Assembly (NCBI GenBank): GCA_018806915.1
Contig: JAGKQI010000085.1
Span: 868,001 to 932,000, forward strand
Direction of reading: 5' to 3'
Length of the DNA: 64,000 nucleotides
Source: Phytophthora colocasiae
Taxonomy: Eukaryota > Oomycota > Peronosporomycetes > Peronosporales > Peronosporaceae
Both the position numbers and the translations under genes were made by a program. Each line of letters begins with the position of its first letter. The first letter of the stretch is position 1. Shown in pieces: positions 1 to 10,570 of this stretch. The notes beneath the pieces were generated by a model. That model saw only the letters and a program-made list of their open reading frames with translations. It searched no databases and was not told the DNA's origin.

Positions 1-3000
1 CAATGGCAATGGGTCGAAGCGTTACCGAACCAAGCGCCTAGAACAAACTACTGTCCCAGTCAGTAACGACCGCACAACGGTTTTGCTCAACGACACGGTT
101 GAGGTGCCATGTTGTGCAGATAGTGGCTGCGATTTAAACATCATCTCCAGGAAACACGTTGAACTGCTCCAAGCACAGGACCCAACCGTCGACCTAATTG
201 AGCTAGATGAGCCTGTGCACTCGCAGGCAGTTGGAGGCACAACTCTGATCTCTACTCACGCGATCGACGTGAGACTTACGATCAACACCGCTGCAGGTCC
301 CGTGAGATGTCAAGATCCCAAGAGATGTTTGATCATAGAGTCGGATGAGAACGAGATGCTTGTAGGCAAGCTTTTGCTCGTCGAACTGGGGATTGACATT
401 GAGCAACAATTGGAGTACCTTGCGTGTCGGGGACCGGACGATGATGACTCTTTCGATGGGCCGGATGGTTTGCCACCATTCAAGCCCAATAAAGCCGAGG
501 TCGTACAGAATGTGGTTGACGCTCTCGTGCACGATGCTATCGACCGCGGTGTGATTGACGACTATATCACGATGCGACTATACGAGGTTCTCCACAAGTA
601 CAGCGGCTGGCGACTTGAGTTGGGCGATGATCCGCCTGCAAGGGTACCGCCACTCAAGATTCGGTTGAAGCAGAACGCTACACCGTACCGATGCAAGGTA
701 CGGCAATACAGCCCAGACAAATCCGCTTTCCTCGAAGCATTCAACAAGCGCCTGGTGGAACTAGGCTGGGTGTTCGAGAACCGTGAGAGTCGATGGTGCT
801 GCCCGGCGTTGCCAGTCCGCAACCAACGAGTTTAGGCAGACTACTGACTACAGGCCGATCAACGGGATGACGGAGCCTATCGCTGGTGTGATGCCAAGCT
901 TGGAGGTTGCCCTCTAGCATTGCAAGGGTATGATGTACTACGCGATGTTTGATTTCCTGAAGGGATTCTGGCAGCTTCCTCTCCACAGGAGCAGCCAAGA
1001 ATTTTTGTCATACATGACAGACAAGGGTGTTTTCACGCCAACTCGAGTGCCACAAGGTAGCAGTGATGCGGCTCTACACTTTCAATCAACTGTGGAAATG
1101 GTTCTAGGGAACCTTCTCAACAAATGTGTGATTGTGTGGATAGATGTCTTGCTGGTATTCGCCAACTCGCAAGAAGAGCTGGTGGATGCAATCGAGGCTG
1201 TTTTGAAAAAGCTCGATGAACACGGTCTCATTCTCAATCCGAAAAAGAGTGCTGTATTTCTCACGGAAGTGCGATGGTGTGGCAGGATCATCAACAAACA
1301 TGGTATCGGCCACGACCCCGAGCGAATCCGTGCACTACGGGAAATACCGACTCCGACAACTGCGGCGGAACTCCAACAGTTCTTATGCGCCAGCAACTGG
1401 ATGCGTGCTGGGCTTGTAGACTATGCTCGCGTCGCTCGGCCATTACAGGAGCGGCTCGATGCTGCACTGGCGGGCACACGAAAGACGAAGAGAGCTGCTG
1501 CGGGTATCCAGATCGAGTTGACGACCGAAGAAGAACAAGCATTTGAAGCAGTGAAGGAACTCCTGAGCAATTCGGCGACACTAGCATACCCGGACCCAGA
1601 CAAGATGTTGTGTCTGCTCTCGGACGCCTCTGACAGAGGATGGGGACTGGTTGTCTCGCAAGTTCGACAGTGGAAACCCGATGTACCTATCCAAGAGCAG
1701 GACCATGAACTCTTGATCTGCATGGGTGGCAACTTCAGCGGATCGGCGCTAAATTGGAGTGTAATTGAGAAAGAGTCGTATCCAATCGTGCACGCGTGTG
1801 AAAGACTGGAGTACCTGCTTCTAAGGCCACAAGGATTTCGACTTTACTGCGACCATCGGAACATCATCTTTCTCTTCTCGCCAAGCAAGGAGTTGAAAAA
1901 GCACGTTCGAGGCAAACTTCTTCGTTGGTCCACGAAGCTGCTAGAGTACCGATATACCATCGAACATATTGCCGGCGTCCATAACGTGTGGGCAGACCTT
2001 ATCTCACGGTGGGGCGGGAAGCAGCAACCAGCAGCAAGAATTCACTCGGCCAAACGCTTTACTCGATCAAAACGGAAACATGCAGAGAGTGTTGCCACGA
2101 CCAAGAATGGCATGACGCCACTTCGTCCACTGGACCAGGATGGATTCGTGTGGCCCACGACCGACGAGATCGGCAGCATTCAGGCTCTGCATGTAACGCC
2201 AAAAGATGCTGTACCGGGCAATGATGATCTGTGGCGAGTCAATGGTTTGATCTGGATACCAAGTGATGCGACCGAGCTGATTGAAAGACTGCTGATCATT
2301 GCTCACTGTGGCCACAACGGACACCGCGGCATGAATGTGATGACGAACCACATCCGCCGGTTGTTCAGTATTGGTGGACTTAGCAGGATGGTACGCGACT
2401 TCTGCGAGAAGTGCCTACTCTGCCTGCACGTGAAGGGCGGCGTGGTGATTCCACGGCCTTTTAGCGAAACACACCATACCTACGAACGCAACCACACCCT
2501 GCACTGGGATTTCCTCACACTTGGTGAATCTTTTGGAACGTCGCGTTACGTGCTAGTATTGAAAGATGAAGCAACACATTTCGTGGAGCTGGTTGAATGC
2601 GACGTACCTACATCGGAAGTTGCAGCTACTTCTACCCTTGACTGGTACAGTCGATTCGGGCCACCTAGTGTGTGGGTCAGCGATTCAGGATCACACTTCA
2701 AGAGCAAGGTTATATCTGAATTAAGCCGACGACTGAAGAGTCGTCTCGAGTTCATCCTCGCATACACCCCGTGGAAGAATGGCTCTGTAGAGCGGGTGAA
2801 CCGCGACATCACCCAAGTGCTGAAGGCATTGGCACTGGAGTTCAAAGTGAGCATGCAGGACTGGCCGTACCTACTACCACTAGTGCAGTCAAGCATCAAT
2901 CACTCTCCAGTTGCGTCACTGGCCAACCGAGCTCCTATTGAGCTGTTCACCGGACTACCGTGCCCTAATGCTCTCGACTCCATATTCCTGCCAGGAGGGA

Positions 3001-4040
3001 AGGGACGTGTAGCCACACTGAGCCAACCGCGACCCAGCACGGAGCAGCAACTAGCTAATCTACGGGCTGACCTCCAAGAAATGCACAAGCCTGTCAAGGC
3101 AGAACGCAAGCGCCAAGCTGAACGTTACCGGGCACGATACCATTACCATCAGCGTGTGAACTTCTCGGTCGGAGACTACGTGTTGCGCTCACGTGTCGAC
3201 GAGAAACTTCATGCAAACAAGCTACGCGTGATGTGGGTCGGCCCATACAGAGTGGTTGGCAGTGCTGACTACTACTTTACAGTTGAGCATCTGGTCAACG
3301 GGACTACAGTGAATGTGCACCCATCTCGCCTAAAACTCTACGCAGACGACTCACTCAACGTGACCGAAGAACTGCTGGACCATATTGCCTCGCAAGGGAC
3401 ACTGATGGCCGTGGAGTCTATCTTGGAGCATAGAATGAACCCTGACATGGAAGCCTACCAGATCAAAGTCAAGTGGATGGGTCTCGAGACTATCGAGGAT
3501 TCTTGGGAGCCGCTGAAGACCATGTATGAAGATGTACCACAATTACTGCTACAGTACGCAAACGAAGCAAACGATGATGATTTCCTACTCGCTGTGACCT
3601 CCCAGACGAAGTCCGAGACGCCAAGGCAACGCAGGAACTGAGTTACAAGCATTTCCTGTCCAATTGCATATGACGTATGAGAGTTTCGAGATCTTGCAAG
3701 CATTTCCAAGTCGCGCCGCAATGGGTATCTTGAGTTCGATCCCAGACACATATACTAGTCAACTTTCAGACGATGGATCACAATATCAACAAGTGTATTC
3801 AAGTGTCAAGCAACTCTGCAATCTGGTTGGCTGATATTAAGATTTCTCGGTTCTGATTGGACAAAAAGGTCAAGGCGAAAATCGTTGCAAATCCGAGAGA
3901 TCACAACATGTAACACTGCAACGCGTTGAAGTTGGAGGACCGGTCATGCACAGTATGTGACGAGGCAGTCACAACCGGACGATACAATCGCACGCACGCT
4001 GGAGGGAGGATTTCGACTGAGAATTGAAAGCTTGGGGGCA
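1..4040 (+). mobile_element. Ty3/gypsy (chromovirus-type) LTR retrotransposon, degenerate, 5' part outside window
   Basis: Protease, reverse transcriptase, RNase H, integrase and chromodomain occur in Ty3/gypsy order on the + strand. The gag region and 5' LTR lie left of the window. A purine-rich tract near 4030-4037 (cttgggggcag) followed by TGTGGCG is a possible polypurine tract and start of a 3' LTR, but no second LTR copy is visible, so the right edge is uncertain. The copy carries a frameshift and a stop inside the RT region and a changed RT catalytic motif, so it cannot move on its own. Confidence 0.85.
83..3641 (+). pseudogene. Ty3/gypsy pol polyprotein, disrupted (PR-RT-RH-INT-chromodomain)
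   Basis: Frame 2 (83-835) opens with a retropepsin-like segment (CCADSGCDLNIIS, around residues 10-22) and runs into the N-terminal part of RT. It stops at 833-835, while the homologous reading continues in frame 3 from about 828, so a small indel lies around 815-830. Frame 3 then has an in-frame TAG at 915-917 before the long frame 930-3641 (903 codons). That frame carries the RT palm, RNase H (LLSDASDRGWG), an integrase H-H-C-C finger and D-D-E core (HWDF, SDSGSHF, NGSVERVNRD), and a C-terminal chromodomain (ILEHRM...KVKWMGLE). The RT active-site motif reads WIDVLLVF, where the family has two adjacent aspartates. The element is therefore broken by at least three independent changes. Confidence 0.85.
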
Positions 4041-4047
4041 GTGTGGC
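3642..4047. other. Retroelement 3' untranslated region, no gene seen
   Basis: About 400 bases follow the integrase/chromodomain stop. No coding potential, tRNA or terminal repeat is evident. The stretch probably belongs to the 3' end of the Ty3/gypsy copy up to the purine tract near 4030. Confidence 0.4.
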
Positions 4048-4374
4048 GATGGCGTCTGCCAGCAGTAGCAATGACTCAGCTACTTCAGCGGCTGCTCCTG
4101 TTGCTGCTGCTCCACCTCCGGCGCCTGTCGAAAAGAAGAAGGATGTGGACTTCTTTGGTGAGTTTGGGATCTAAGGACGCAGACACAATCTGAATTTCGT
4201 ATACATAAATAACAAGAGAGGGTAATACATGTACGTATCTTCACCTTGCAGGGTGCTTCTGCGACAGAACTTCTGAAAGCAGAAAGCAACAAGCGATTTT
4301 CCAGTACTGCGCGAATACATGTACAAGTAGTGCTGCTGCTGCAAGCACAACACTGGAGAAACAAATCAATTGAG
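4048..4374 (+). CDS. Possible small two-exon gene, product unknown
   Basis: An ATG at 4048 starts an Ala/Pro/Ser-rich stretch (MASASSSNDSATSAAAPV...) ending with a good splice donor GGTGAGT at about 4156. A pyrimidine-rich acceptor ending TTGCAG near 4251 would join it to a short Cys/Ser-rich exon ending at about 4374 (TGA). The predicted peptide is about 76 residues and no family is recognised. The second exon overlaps the outer edge of the large inverted repeat, so it may be the decayed 5' end of a gene interrupted by that rearrangement. The call rests only on the start context and splice signals. Confidence 0.2.
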
Positions 4375-4565
4375 CATTTGGTCGAATACACGTGTCATTC
4401 ATCCAACAAGCATTTCAAGTAAGTCGTTTGGGTGAACGGGCTTATTTTTTTTCGTCAACGGGGTTTGGCGGCTGAATTCTGCCAAAATGGATCGTGTTTC
4501 CCTAACTTAGCCGCTAAGGTTCCTTCCTCCTCCAACCATTGACACTCGTTTCTGTCAGAGTCGTG

Positions 4566-5720
4566 TTAAATCGCTTGAGCCTCCACGATACTGCGGTGAA
4601 ACAGGTCCATTTTGTCGGCCAGGGACACTTCCGACCAAAAATCTGGGAAGTCGTATGATGCATCACTTTGACCCTTCTTCAGGGCAACAATGCGCGCCAG
4701 TCTTGCCTGAAGATTCAAACATCGATAAAAAGGTCGTTCTATGCCAGCAAACACCAGAGCACTGCCATCCATGTCACCAAATGTCGTATTCATATCAAAG
4801 CGGTAAGGTTCCTCCATCAACGAGATGCAATCGACGAGCTGTGCTGTTTGCTCATCATTAAGCACCTTTTCGTTCTTCATCTCGTCCTCGTGGTCCTCGA
4901 TGACGGTATCAATGAGCCGGGTGCCTCGGATGCTTTCGTCCCATAGCTTTAAACGGAAGGTGTCAGTGGCATCTCGAATGAAGCTGATTTTGAAATGATC
5001 GAAAGCGTACCCCAACGGCTTGAACAGCAACAAACCGTTCCTAACGTCATCAATATCCGAGATTTGCATCAACTCCAGTGACAAATATTCGTTGCTGCGC
5101 CGAAACAAATGCGTCGCACTTACAAGTGCCTTGGGAAAACTGACATCGAGAAGCATACATCGTAGCCAAGTCTCATCTCGGCGATAGCATCCATAAAAGC
5201 TGCCCAGATTGTCCTTGAAGTGTGTCTTCCGTTCAGTCACAGTCGATGGGGCCATCGTGAGCATTCGACATAGCATCAATTCTAGAATAATCATTGCTGG
5301 AGAGCTTTTGTCTTCTTGAGGCGGAACCACAACCAGTACATGAATCTGGCTAGTTGCTGGGTGATCCATTCCGAGAAACGCATCCGCCAGAGAGTCAGTT
5401 GCGATTAACTCTCGGTCTTCCTTCGTTAGATCTGAGATGAGAGCAGTACGCTTGCTCCCCTGCAGCTTCTTAACATCTTCGGCTCTAGAACTGAGCCACT
5501 GGTTGTCCTTCGTCTTCGCCAGGAAAAGTTGCAACATGTCTTCTCGATCATAACACATCTTTCCAGCGAGAATTCCCTTCAAAAGACCCACCGTCTTCTG
5601 GTTTTCGATGAGGACTGTGAATACACGCCCCTTGTCAACTGTGATGCAATTCAGCTGGTACAGCTCTGGCGGGCACGAAGCACGACGGGGAAACGATACT
5701 TCAATTACTTCAGACATCAT
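4566..5720 (-). CDS. Crinkler (CRN)-family protein with HNH-like C-terminal domain
   Basis: This is a 384-residue open frame on the minus strand. The N-terminal header shows the CRN hallmarks: LFLAK at residues 65-69, followed by K.KDNQWL, a D-rich spacer, and QIHVLVVVP at residues 125-133 that closes the header. The C-terminal part has RRDETW, SATHLF, then DDVRNGLLLF and AFDHFKISF, which resembles the HNH_2-type nuclease core seen in many CRN carboxyl regions. No classical signal peptide is seen, as in many CRNs. The family comprises host-translocated or intracellular effectors of oomycetes, with the header tied to delivery and the C-terminus to activity; whether this one is expressed is unknown. 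The start at 5720 (MMSEV) is the only ATG upstream of LFLAK in frame. Confidence 0.75.
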   Translation of the reverse strand: MMSEVIEVSFPRRASCPPELYQLNCITVDKGRVFTVLIENQKTVGLLKGILAGKMCYDREDMLQLFLAKTKDNQWLSSRAEDVKKLQGSKRTALISDLTKEDRELIATDSLADAFLGMDHPATSQIHVLVVVPPQEDKSSPAMIILELMLCRMLTMAPSTVTERKTHFKDNLGSFYGCYRRDETWLRCMLLDVSFPKALVSATHLFRRSNEYLSLELMQISDIDDVRNGLLLFKPLGYAFDHFKISFIRDATDTFRLKLWDESIRGTRLIDTVIEDHEDEMKNEKVLNDEQTAQLVDCISLMEEPYRFDMNTTFGDMDGSALVFAGIERPFYRCLNLQARLARIVALKKGQSDASYDFPDFWSEVSLADKMDLFHRSIVEAQAI

Positions 5721-5982
5721 GAGGTAGATTCTGGAATGAGAACGACAACTCGTCTAAACGGTAATACCCATCTTTCTGGCGAACTTTGAATCAACCAATG
5801 ATTAGCCGCCGCGTGATGGCGTCACTGAGCAGTGACACTGACACCACGCCGTCACATCACAAAGCGACCAAAGGCCCATTTCAGAATCCACCACCTAAAG
5901 AATTGAAGAGCTGTTCCAGCTGATTTGCATCACAGTTGAAAGGGGGCGCATATTCGCTGTCGTTGTCGAGAAATGGAAGACG
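5721..5982. other. Central spacer of the CRN inverted repeat
   Basis: This spacer separates the two divergently oriented CRN-like frames. It holds the upstream region of the minus-strand gene and, from about 5905, codons homologous to the minus copy's N-terminus but preceded by an in-frame TAA at about 5898-5900. No complete promoter signature is recognised. Confidence 0.5.
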
Positions 5983-6999
5983 GTGGGCCTCTTGAAGGAA
6001 ATGCTCGCTGAACAGCTGTGTTATGATCGAGAAGACATGTTGCAACTTTTCCTGGCGAAGACAAAGGACAACCAGTGGCTCAGTTCTGAATCCGAAGATG
6101 TTAAGAAGCTGAAGGGGAGCAAGCGTACTGCTCTCATCTCAGATCTAACGAAGGAAGAACGAGAATTGCCCGCAGCTGACTCGCTAGCAGATGCTCTGTT
6201 CGGAATGGATCCTCCAGTACATCGCCAGATTCATGTACTTGTGGGGCTAGAAAATGGTAGCTTTCAAGCCATGGATCTTCTGGCAACAATGTTTCCACAT
6301 GTGCTCACGATGGCCCCATCGACTGTGACTGAACGGAAGACACACTTTAAAAACAATCTGGGCAGCTTTTATGGATGCTATCGCCGAGATGAGACTTGGC
6401 TACGATGTATGCTTCTCGATGTCAGTTTTCCCAAGGCACTTGTAAGTGCGACGCATTTGTTTCGGCGCAGCAACGAATATTTGTCACTGGTGTTGATGCA
6501 AATCTCGGATATTGATGACGTTAGGAACGGTTTGTTGCTGTTCAAGCCGTTGGGGTACGCTTTCGATCATTTCAAAATCAGCTTCATTCGAGATGCCACT
6601 GACACCTTCCGTTTAAAGCTATGGGACGAAAGCATCCGAGGCACCCGGCTCATTGATACCGTCATCGAGGACCACGAGGACGAGATGAAGAACGAAAAGG
6701 TGCTTAATGATGAGCAAACAGCACAGCTCGTCGATTGCATCTCGTTGATGGAGGAACCTTACCGCTTTGATATGAATACGACATTTGGTGACATGGATGG
6801 CAGTGCTCTGGTGTTTGCTGGCATAGAACGACCTTTTTATCGATGTTTGAATCTTCAGGCAAGACTGGCGCGCATTGTTGCCCTGAAGAAGGGTCAAAGT
6901 GATGCATCTTACGATTTCCCAGATTTTTGGTCGGAAGTGTCCCTGGCCGACAAAATGGACCTGTTTCACCGCAGTATCGTGGAGGCTCAAGCGATTTAA
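5983..6999 (+). pseudogene. Second CRN-like copy, inverted duplicate, probably 5' truncated
   Basis: The open frame continues upstream of 5983 to a stop near 5898, and that upstream part still aligns with residues 19-46 of the minus-strand copy, but no ATG is found. The only in-frame start before LFLAK is a GTG at 5983. LFLAK is intact. The header-closing motif is altered to QIHVLVGLEN and the following linker differs. From TMAPSTVTERKTHF to the end the protein is almost identical to the 4566-5720 product, including the HNH-like NGLLLF/AFDHFKISF block. It could be expressed from an upstream exon, but with what is visible a truncated paralogue is more likely. Confidence 0.6.
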
Positions 7000-7475
7000 C
7001 ACGACTCTGACAGAAACGAGTGTCAATGGTTGGAGGAGGAAGGAACCTTAGCGGCTAAGTTAGGGAAACACGATCCATTTTGGCAGAATTCAACCGCCAA
7101 ACACCCTTGACGTAAAAAAAAAATAAGCCCGTTCACCCAAACGACTTTGATTTAGGTGAAGACTTGGCATGCTTGTTGTTGAAAGTAACAATGACGCGTG
7201 TATTCGACCAAATGCTCAATTGATTTTTTCTCAAGTGAAGACAACTAGGAGTATTGTGCTGGCAGCAGCAGCACTACTTGTATTCGCGCGGTACAGTTAT
7301 CAAGTCGGATAAATTGTTGGCAGCAATTACTGCATCTTCACTCGATAGCAAAGTTTGGAGAAAGAATCGACACTTCAAATTGAATAGGATTCCATTAGGA
7401 ATAATAAGAATAAAGAGGGCTACCCTCCAACAAACACAAGCTAGTAAGGTAACATACGGGTCGAGTACAGGAGAA

Positions 7476-8033
7476 TTACTTCTTGGCAGTCTTCGTTGTC
7501 TTCTTGGCCGCAGACTTCTTCACCACTTTCTTCTTGGTAGTCTTGGGCTTCTTGGCTGACACCTTCTTAGTGGCCTTCGTAGACTTGGCAGCCTTCTTTG
7601 CAGCAGGCTTCTTGGCCGTCTTCGTCGTCTTCTTAGCAGCAGGCTTCTTAGCCGTCTTGGTCTTCTTAGCAGCAGTCTTCTTAGCCGCAGTCTTCTTGGC
7701 AGCAGGCTTCTTTGCCTTAGGAGCAGCCTTCTTGGCTGGAGCGGCCTTCTTCGTAACCGGCTTGGCAGCAACAGGCTTCTTGGCCGCCACCTTCTTCTCC
7801 TCGGCAGCAAGCTTGAACGATCCCTTAACAGGCACAAGCTTGCCGGACTCGACACCACGCTTCAACGCAATGTTCAGGCGCGACTTGGAGTAGTTGGCGC
7901 CCTTCTTGGCAGCCACAAACTTGTCGATGGCGTGACGCGACGAGCCCGAGCGCTCCTTGAGCGTGAGCACAGCCTCCTTGATGAGGTCGTAGTAGCCGGG
8001 GCCGGCGTTGGTCTTCTTCGGAGCAGACGGCAT
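7476..8033 (-). CDS. Linker histone H1
   Basis: This is a 185-residue intact frame. Residues about 11-80 form a winged-helix H15 globular domain (GYYDLIKEAVLTLKERSGSS, then SRLNIALKRGVESGKLV). The rest is a Lys/Ala/Pro tail of repeated AKKPAAKK-type units, typical of H1. It binds linker DNA at the nucleosome entry/exit and compacts chromatin. The gene is intronless. Its 3' end lies about 150 bp from the edge of the CRN inverted repeat. The tail makes this stretch look like simple sequence on the + strand, but it is coding. Confidence 0.95.
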   Translation of the reverse strand: MPSAPKKTNAGPGYYDLIKEAVLTLKERSGSSRHAIDKFVAAKKGANYSKSRLNIALKRGVESGKLVPVKGSFKLAAEEKKVAAKKPVAAKPVTKKAAPAKKAAPKAKKPAAKKTAAKKTAAKKTKTAKKPAAKKTTKTAKKPAAKKAAKSTKATKKVSAKKPKTTKKKVVKKSAAKKTTKTAKK

Positions 8034-8634
8034 CTTAAAGAGGGTTTTAAGTGAAGTTTAGGGACTTGTGAGCTGGTCGGGGAATTCCGTTGTAAGCAGC
8101 AAACGAACGCGTAAAATTCAAGTTCGTTCGTTGTCTCGTGTCTTTCCGTTCAAGCTCCGTTGAAGTGGCGCTGTAACTTGGTTTTTGTATGGGCGTTGAA
8201 ATCGCGCGCTTAAATTCAAATGCACTGTCATAAAGCTCCGCCAATCACCGCGCAGCACGCGAAGACACTGAGAAAACTATGGCTTGGGCCTCCACCAATC
8301 AGGGTCTCAATGCGCAGAAAAGAGCCGGCTTCCTCGCGATTGCCGCTCGTCGAAAGCGTCAGGAACGCCAGTGAATACACTGGATGTTTGCATCGGGATG
8401 GAGGAGCGACAAAGGGAGGGGGGTCACGTAGGAATCGCCCAAGTTAGTCCATGGAATGCCACGCGGCGCGGCAGTTCTCGGCCCCTAGAAAGCGCCAACT
8501 CGTTGCGCACCCGTGTACAGCTTCATCGCGACGTGCTCGACGCGGGGGTTATGCTCGTGTCGGCTTGGTGCGCGTCGTTGCGGCGTCCGATATGGCGTCC
8601 ATGAAAAGATTTTCGGATTGTCATTACGACCGGG
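8034..8634. other. Histone H1 upstream region, no other gene supported
   Basis: About 600 bases separate the H1 start from the Helitron terminus. The first 200 bases should hold the H1 promoter, though no consensus element was identified. Short frames on the + strand have no recognisable domains. Confidence 0.5.
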
Positions 8635-8665
8635 CTAGCGCTCTGGGCGCCCGCTACGCGGGCGC
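8635..8665 (-). other. Candidate Helitron 3' hairpin and CTAG end
   Basis: The stem is 8647-8654 with 8658-8665, loop TAC/GTA, then 8 nt and CTAG on the minus strand. The base 3' of CTAG is C rather than the usual T target base, so the exact end is not certain. Confidence 0.5.
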
Positions 8666-8778
8666 GTGGGCATGGTCCCAGTAGTTTGGTATGGTAAAAA
8701 AATCAGTGAAGTTGAAAATATTACATGGTTCAAGGATGTTACACATGAAAGTAAAATTTTATTCATAAAAATATGCAC

Positions 8779-10563
8779 TTAGAAATCGAAGATCTCCCGA
8801 TAGACAATGTTCTTGGTGTGTACGTTCCTGTCTCCGTCGATCGCTTCCGGGTCCACGGCTATCTTGATCGCCTTCCGTGAAGTCACCCTCGACAACGCGA
8901 CATACAGCTGTCCATGCGCGAACACAGGGGACTCGAGGTAGATCCCTACGTGGTGGATAGACTGTCCTTGGGCCTTGTTGATCGTCATCGCAAATGCCGG
9001 AACCACAGAAAACTGTTTTCGCCGAAGCTTGAACGGGAATTCCTTGTCGTCGTCTTCATTGTAGAAGATGATACGCGGAATGAACACTCGCTTTCCCTTG
9101 AGCGGCCCAGTCATAATCGTAGCTTCAATGCTTCGCTCACGCAGTGACACCACTCGGAGTCGTGTTCCGTTACATAACCCTGCGTCGCTGTTCAGGTTGC
9201 GAATCATAATGATCGGAGTTCCAACTTTCAATACAATCCGGTGTGGCGGGATACCAGAGAAATTCAGAGACTTTAAGAACTCTGGCTCAAACATGTTTGG
9301 ATCCGCAACACCTTCCAGACTGTCAACAGAGAGGTACTCTTTTGTTTCTCCTGATATACGTTCCGAGACCATGTCGTTGATTCTCCTCACACTTGCGTTC
9401 ATTGGTGCCAAAATAGCTCGTTCAACGAAGTAGTCATCCGGAAGATTGTCGTCTCCAACGTCAGGATACACTGCATCAATAAGCGCATTGACGTTGCGCT
9501 TCCGCCTGTTCTCATCCGGATCATAAACATCTCGATCAGCTGATGATTCCGCTGGCGGTAGAAGATTGAAGTTTGGAGGTGCTTCCATGTCTTCGTTCTC
9601 TTTGGTTTCTTCGTCATCCCATCGATCATCCCCTCGTGTGTCTGGTAATGCACATGTCGGGCGGAAGACATATGTCGTTCTCACTGATATCGGAGTTGAC
9701 TGGATATCGACCCTCCCCAATCTGAAGCAAGAAGTCGGAAAACTCTGCCAATTCAGCGGCGCTTGCTGGGTCCAGGGCCGTCAGAAAACGCATATTCTTT
9801 CGTCAAACGCACTTGTCGTAGATGGGTCCACAGTGAAGAAGACTTGAAGCAAGCATCCAGCGTTTCTGCCCGAGTAGCATCCTTCAACACAGGCAAGATT
9901 TGTCGATGGTCTCCACTGAAAACCATGAGCGAATGGCTCCTCATAATATCCCGGAACGACCGATCCACAGCTTCGAAGCACGCTCGATTCATCATAGGAG
10001 CTTCTTCCCAGGTGATTAAACTTGCCTTGCGGAGCCGTTCTGCCTTCTGGCTCTGCCAAGACAGACTACATGTTGAAAACTCGGACAGTTTAAGCGGGAT
10101 CCGAAAGGTAGAATGTGCCGTGTGTCCTCCAGTCAACAACGTCGCTGCGATTCCACTGGAAGCCACTGCTATCACCACCGTTCTCTGTAGACGGACAGGA
10201 GCAAGTATCTGCTCCAGCAAGAACGATTTACCAGTTCCACCCGGCCCGTCCACAAATAACAGCTTCTGTCCACCGACTGGGTGGTGTACAGCTCCGATGA
10301 CTTGGTCAAAAATGTATTTCTGGTTCTGGTTCATCTGATCCGCAAGCGTCGCAGTTCTCTCGAGGTCGTCCGGTTCGTACGCCGCAACCTCCTGTGCGAC
10401 GATATCCATAGGATCCGCAGACTGGCGTGCGACTTCATCAGAAACGTCGCTGTACGTTTCGAGACCAGGAAGTCCATACGTATGTAGCGTTTTTGCGTTC
10501 GAAATCAGATACTCCGCCAGCCACGTCAGGCACTTATACTCCGCTATGCGCCAGACTTCCTCG
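8779..10563 (-). pseudogene. PIF1-like Helitron helicase, C-terminal part, frameshifted
   Basis: The upper segment (10563 down to about 9800) carries Walker A GPGGTGKS, VIAVASSGIAATLL, a Walker B-like ITWEEAPM and FSGDHRQILPVL. At about 9797 one extra base shifts the frame. The homologous reading (LTALDPAS, FSDFLLQIGEG) continues in a second frame to about 9640 and is shifted again into the frame 9720-8779. The last frame holds the 2B-like and C-terminal helicase motifs (VGTPIIMIRNLN, TINKAQGQS, YVALSRVTS). At least two frameshifts make this a decayed copy. No replication-initiator domain remains. Confidence 0.8.
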
Positions 10564-10570
10564 TCACGGT

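Larger units (their letters stand above)
4250..7330. repeat. Large imperfect inverted repeat, arms about 1.3-1.4 kb, each with a CRN-like gene
   Basis: The left arm (about 4260-5640) and right arm (about 5900-7330) read as reverse complements over the CRN coding region and well past it. The 3' flank after each stop (4436-4565 versus 7000-7140) is nearly identical, with a matching A/T run, and similarity fades toward a CAG-rich stretch (4318-4345 versus 7260-7290). The roughly 260-bp centre between the gene 5' ends is unique. The genes therefore point away from the centre. Confidence 0.85.
8635..10570 (-). mobile_element. Helitron remnant with candidate 3' terminus
   Basis: A PIF1-type Helitron helicase on the minus strand is followed, about 140 bp past its stop, by a perfect 8-bp-stem hairpin (8647-8665, gcgcccgc/tac/gcgggcgc). 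Eight bases beyond this is CTAG (8638-8635 on the minus strand), matching the hairpin plus CTRR rule for Helitron 3' ends. The Rep (HUH) part and the 5' end are missing. The coding similarity stops near 10563, where a TTCGATTAGGTTCG-like low-complexity stretch begins. Confidence 0.6.

Noticed and set aside
7480..7800. Apparent CTTCTTGGC simple repeat on the + strand
   Set aside because: It is the Lys/Ala/Pro-coding tail of histone H1 on the minus strand.
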